This document shows positions 5,912 to 6,111 of a DNA stretch of 6,111 nucleotides, in pieces (the first letter of the stretch is position 1; each line of letters starts with the position of its first letter). Origin of the DNA: Desulfobacteraceae bacterium. GTDB lineage: Bacteria; Desulfobacterota; Desulfobacteria; Desulfobacterales; Desulfobacteraceae. A program made the position numbers and the translations under genes. A model generated the notes under the pieces. It saw nothing but the letters and a program-made list of their open reading frames with translations. It had not been told where the DNA came from and did not search any database. The stretch is taken from positions 1 through 6,111 of the forward strand of contig PIVQ01000457.1 of NCBI GenBank assembly GCA_003354055.1, in the 5' to 3' direction.

Positions 5912-6111
5912 ATGAGAAAGTGGATTGTTGTCGTTGCCGGTATATTTGTTTTGATCACAACAAACGTTTCCTTTGCAGGTTCCACAGAGGGGGGCTTATC
6001 CGAAGCCGCGATTCGGTCTCATCTTGAGAAAACCGCTGTGGGCGATACAGGCATGTGTCTGGTGGATGAGATCAAGATTGATATTAAAGGTATCAGCGAT
6101 GTGGTTCCGGG
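5912..6111 (+). CDS. Exported protein of unknown function (5' part, runs off window)
   Basis: The ATG at 5912 is preceded at 5901-5906 by a perfect AGGAGG with 5-base spacing, the best ribosome-binding site in the window, and lies 14 bases after the STAS-like gene's stop. The 66 visible codons stay open to the window edge. Residues 1-22 form a typical Sec signal peptide: MRKW, a hydrophobic core to about residue 17, and likely cleavage after SFA (20-22), followed by GST. There is no lipobox cysteine, so a periplasmic or secreted protein is expected rather than a lipoprotein. The mature start contains a predicted amphipathic helix (about 30-42) and then Cys49 and alternating IKIDIKG (54-60). 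I do not recognise the family from this piece. Its position makes it the third gene of the kinase operon, possibly linked to the stimulus the kinase senses; that link is inferred. Confidence 0.8.
   Translation, partial: MRKWIVVVAGIFVLITTNVSFAGSTEGGLSEAAIRSHLEKTAVGDTGMCLVDEIKIDIKGISDVVP

Noticed and set aside
1..6111. CRISPR array, tRNA/rRNA gene, insertion sequence or integrase
   Set aside because: I looked for regularly spaced repeats, tRNA-like cloverleaf and CCA ends, and transposase motifs, and found none.

Overview
The window is an ordinary-looking chromosomal segment of a Gram-negative bacterium. The style of the sensor kinase and of the DEAD-box helicase, with moderate G+C and many cgg/ccg codons, is what I would expect of a sulfate-reducing Desulfobacterota member (Desulfobacteraceae-like). 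That assignment is inference from sequence style; there is no rRNA or other marker in the window to confirm it.

Layout: positions 1-630 hold no convincing gene. They contain a roughly 195-bp imperfect inverted repeat (about 68-262) with a perfect 19-bp core in each arm. Next comes a small AT-rich plus-strand gene (640-1074) for a two-helix membrane protein with a bacterial PH-like domain. A 230-bp intergenic stretch with two hairpins separates it from a convergent minus-strand gene (3090-1309) for a DeaD/CsdA-type RNA helicase, which has a very good sigma-70-type promoter at 3171-3199. Divergent from deaD is a plus-strand cluster that runs off the window: a 752-residue 7TM-PAS-PAS sensor histidine kinase (3301-5559), a 111-residue STAS-like DUF4325 protein (5562-5897) whose TTG start is served by a ribosome-binding site inside the kinase's last codons, and the start of an exported protein (5912 onward) with a strong AGGAGG site.

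The kinase and the STAS-like protein are almost certainly co-transcribed and translationally coupled. No response regulator is visible in the window. A membrane sensor ATPase coupled to a small STAS-like protein suggests partner-switching-like signalling rather than, or as well as, a classical two-component relay; this is inference. Two details merit a second look. First, the STAS-like protein has Trp-Asp where I recall family members having Ser-Ser. Second, a canonical -1 slippery heptamer at the end of its gene leads, without a stop, straight into the exported protein's reading frame. The helicase gene is a conventional housekeeping/cold-shock type gene.
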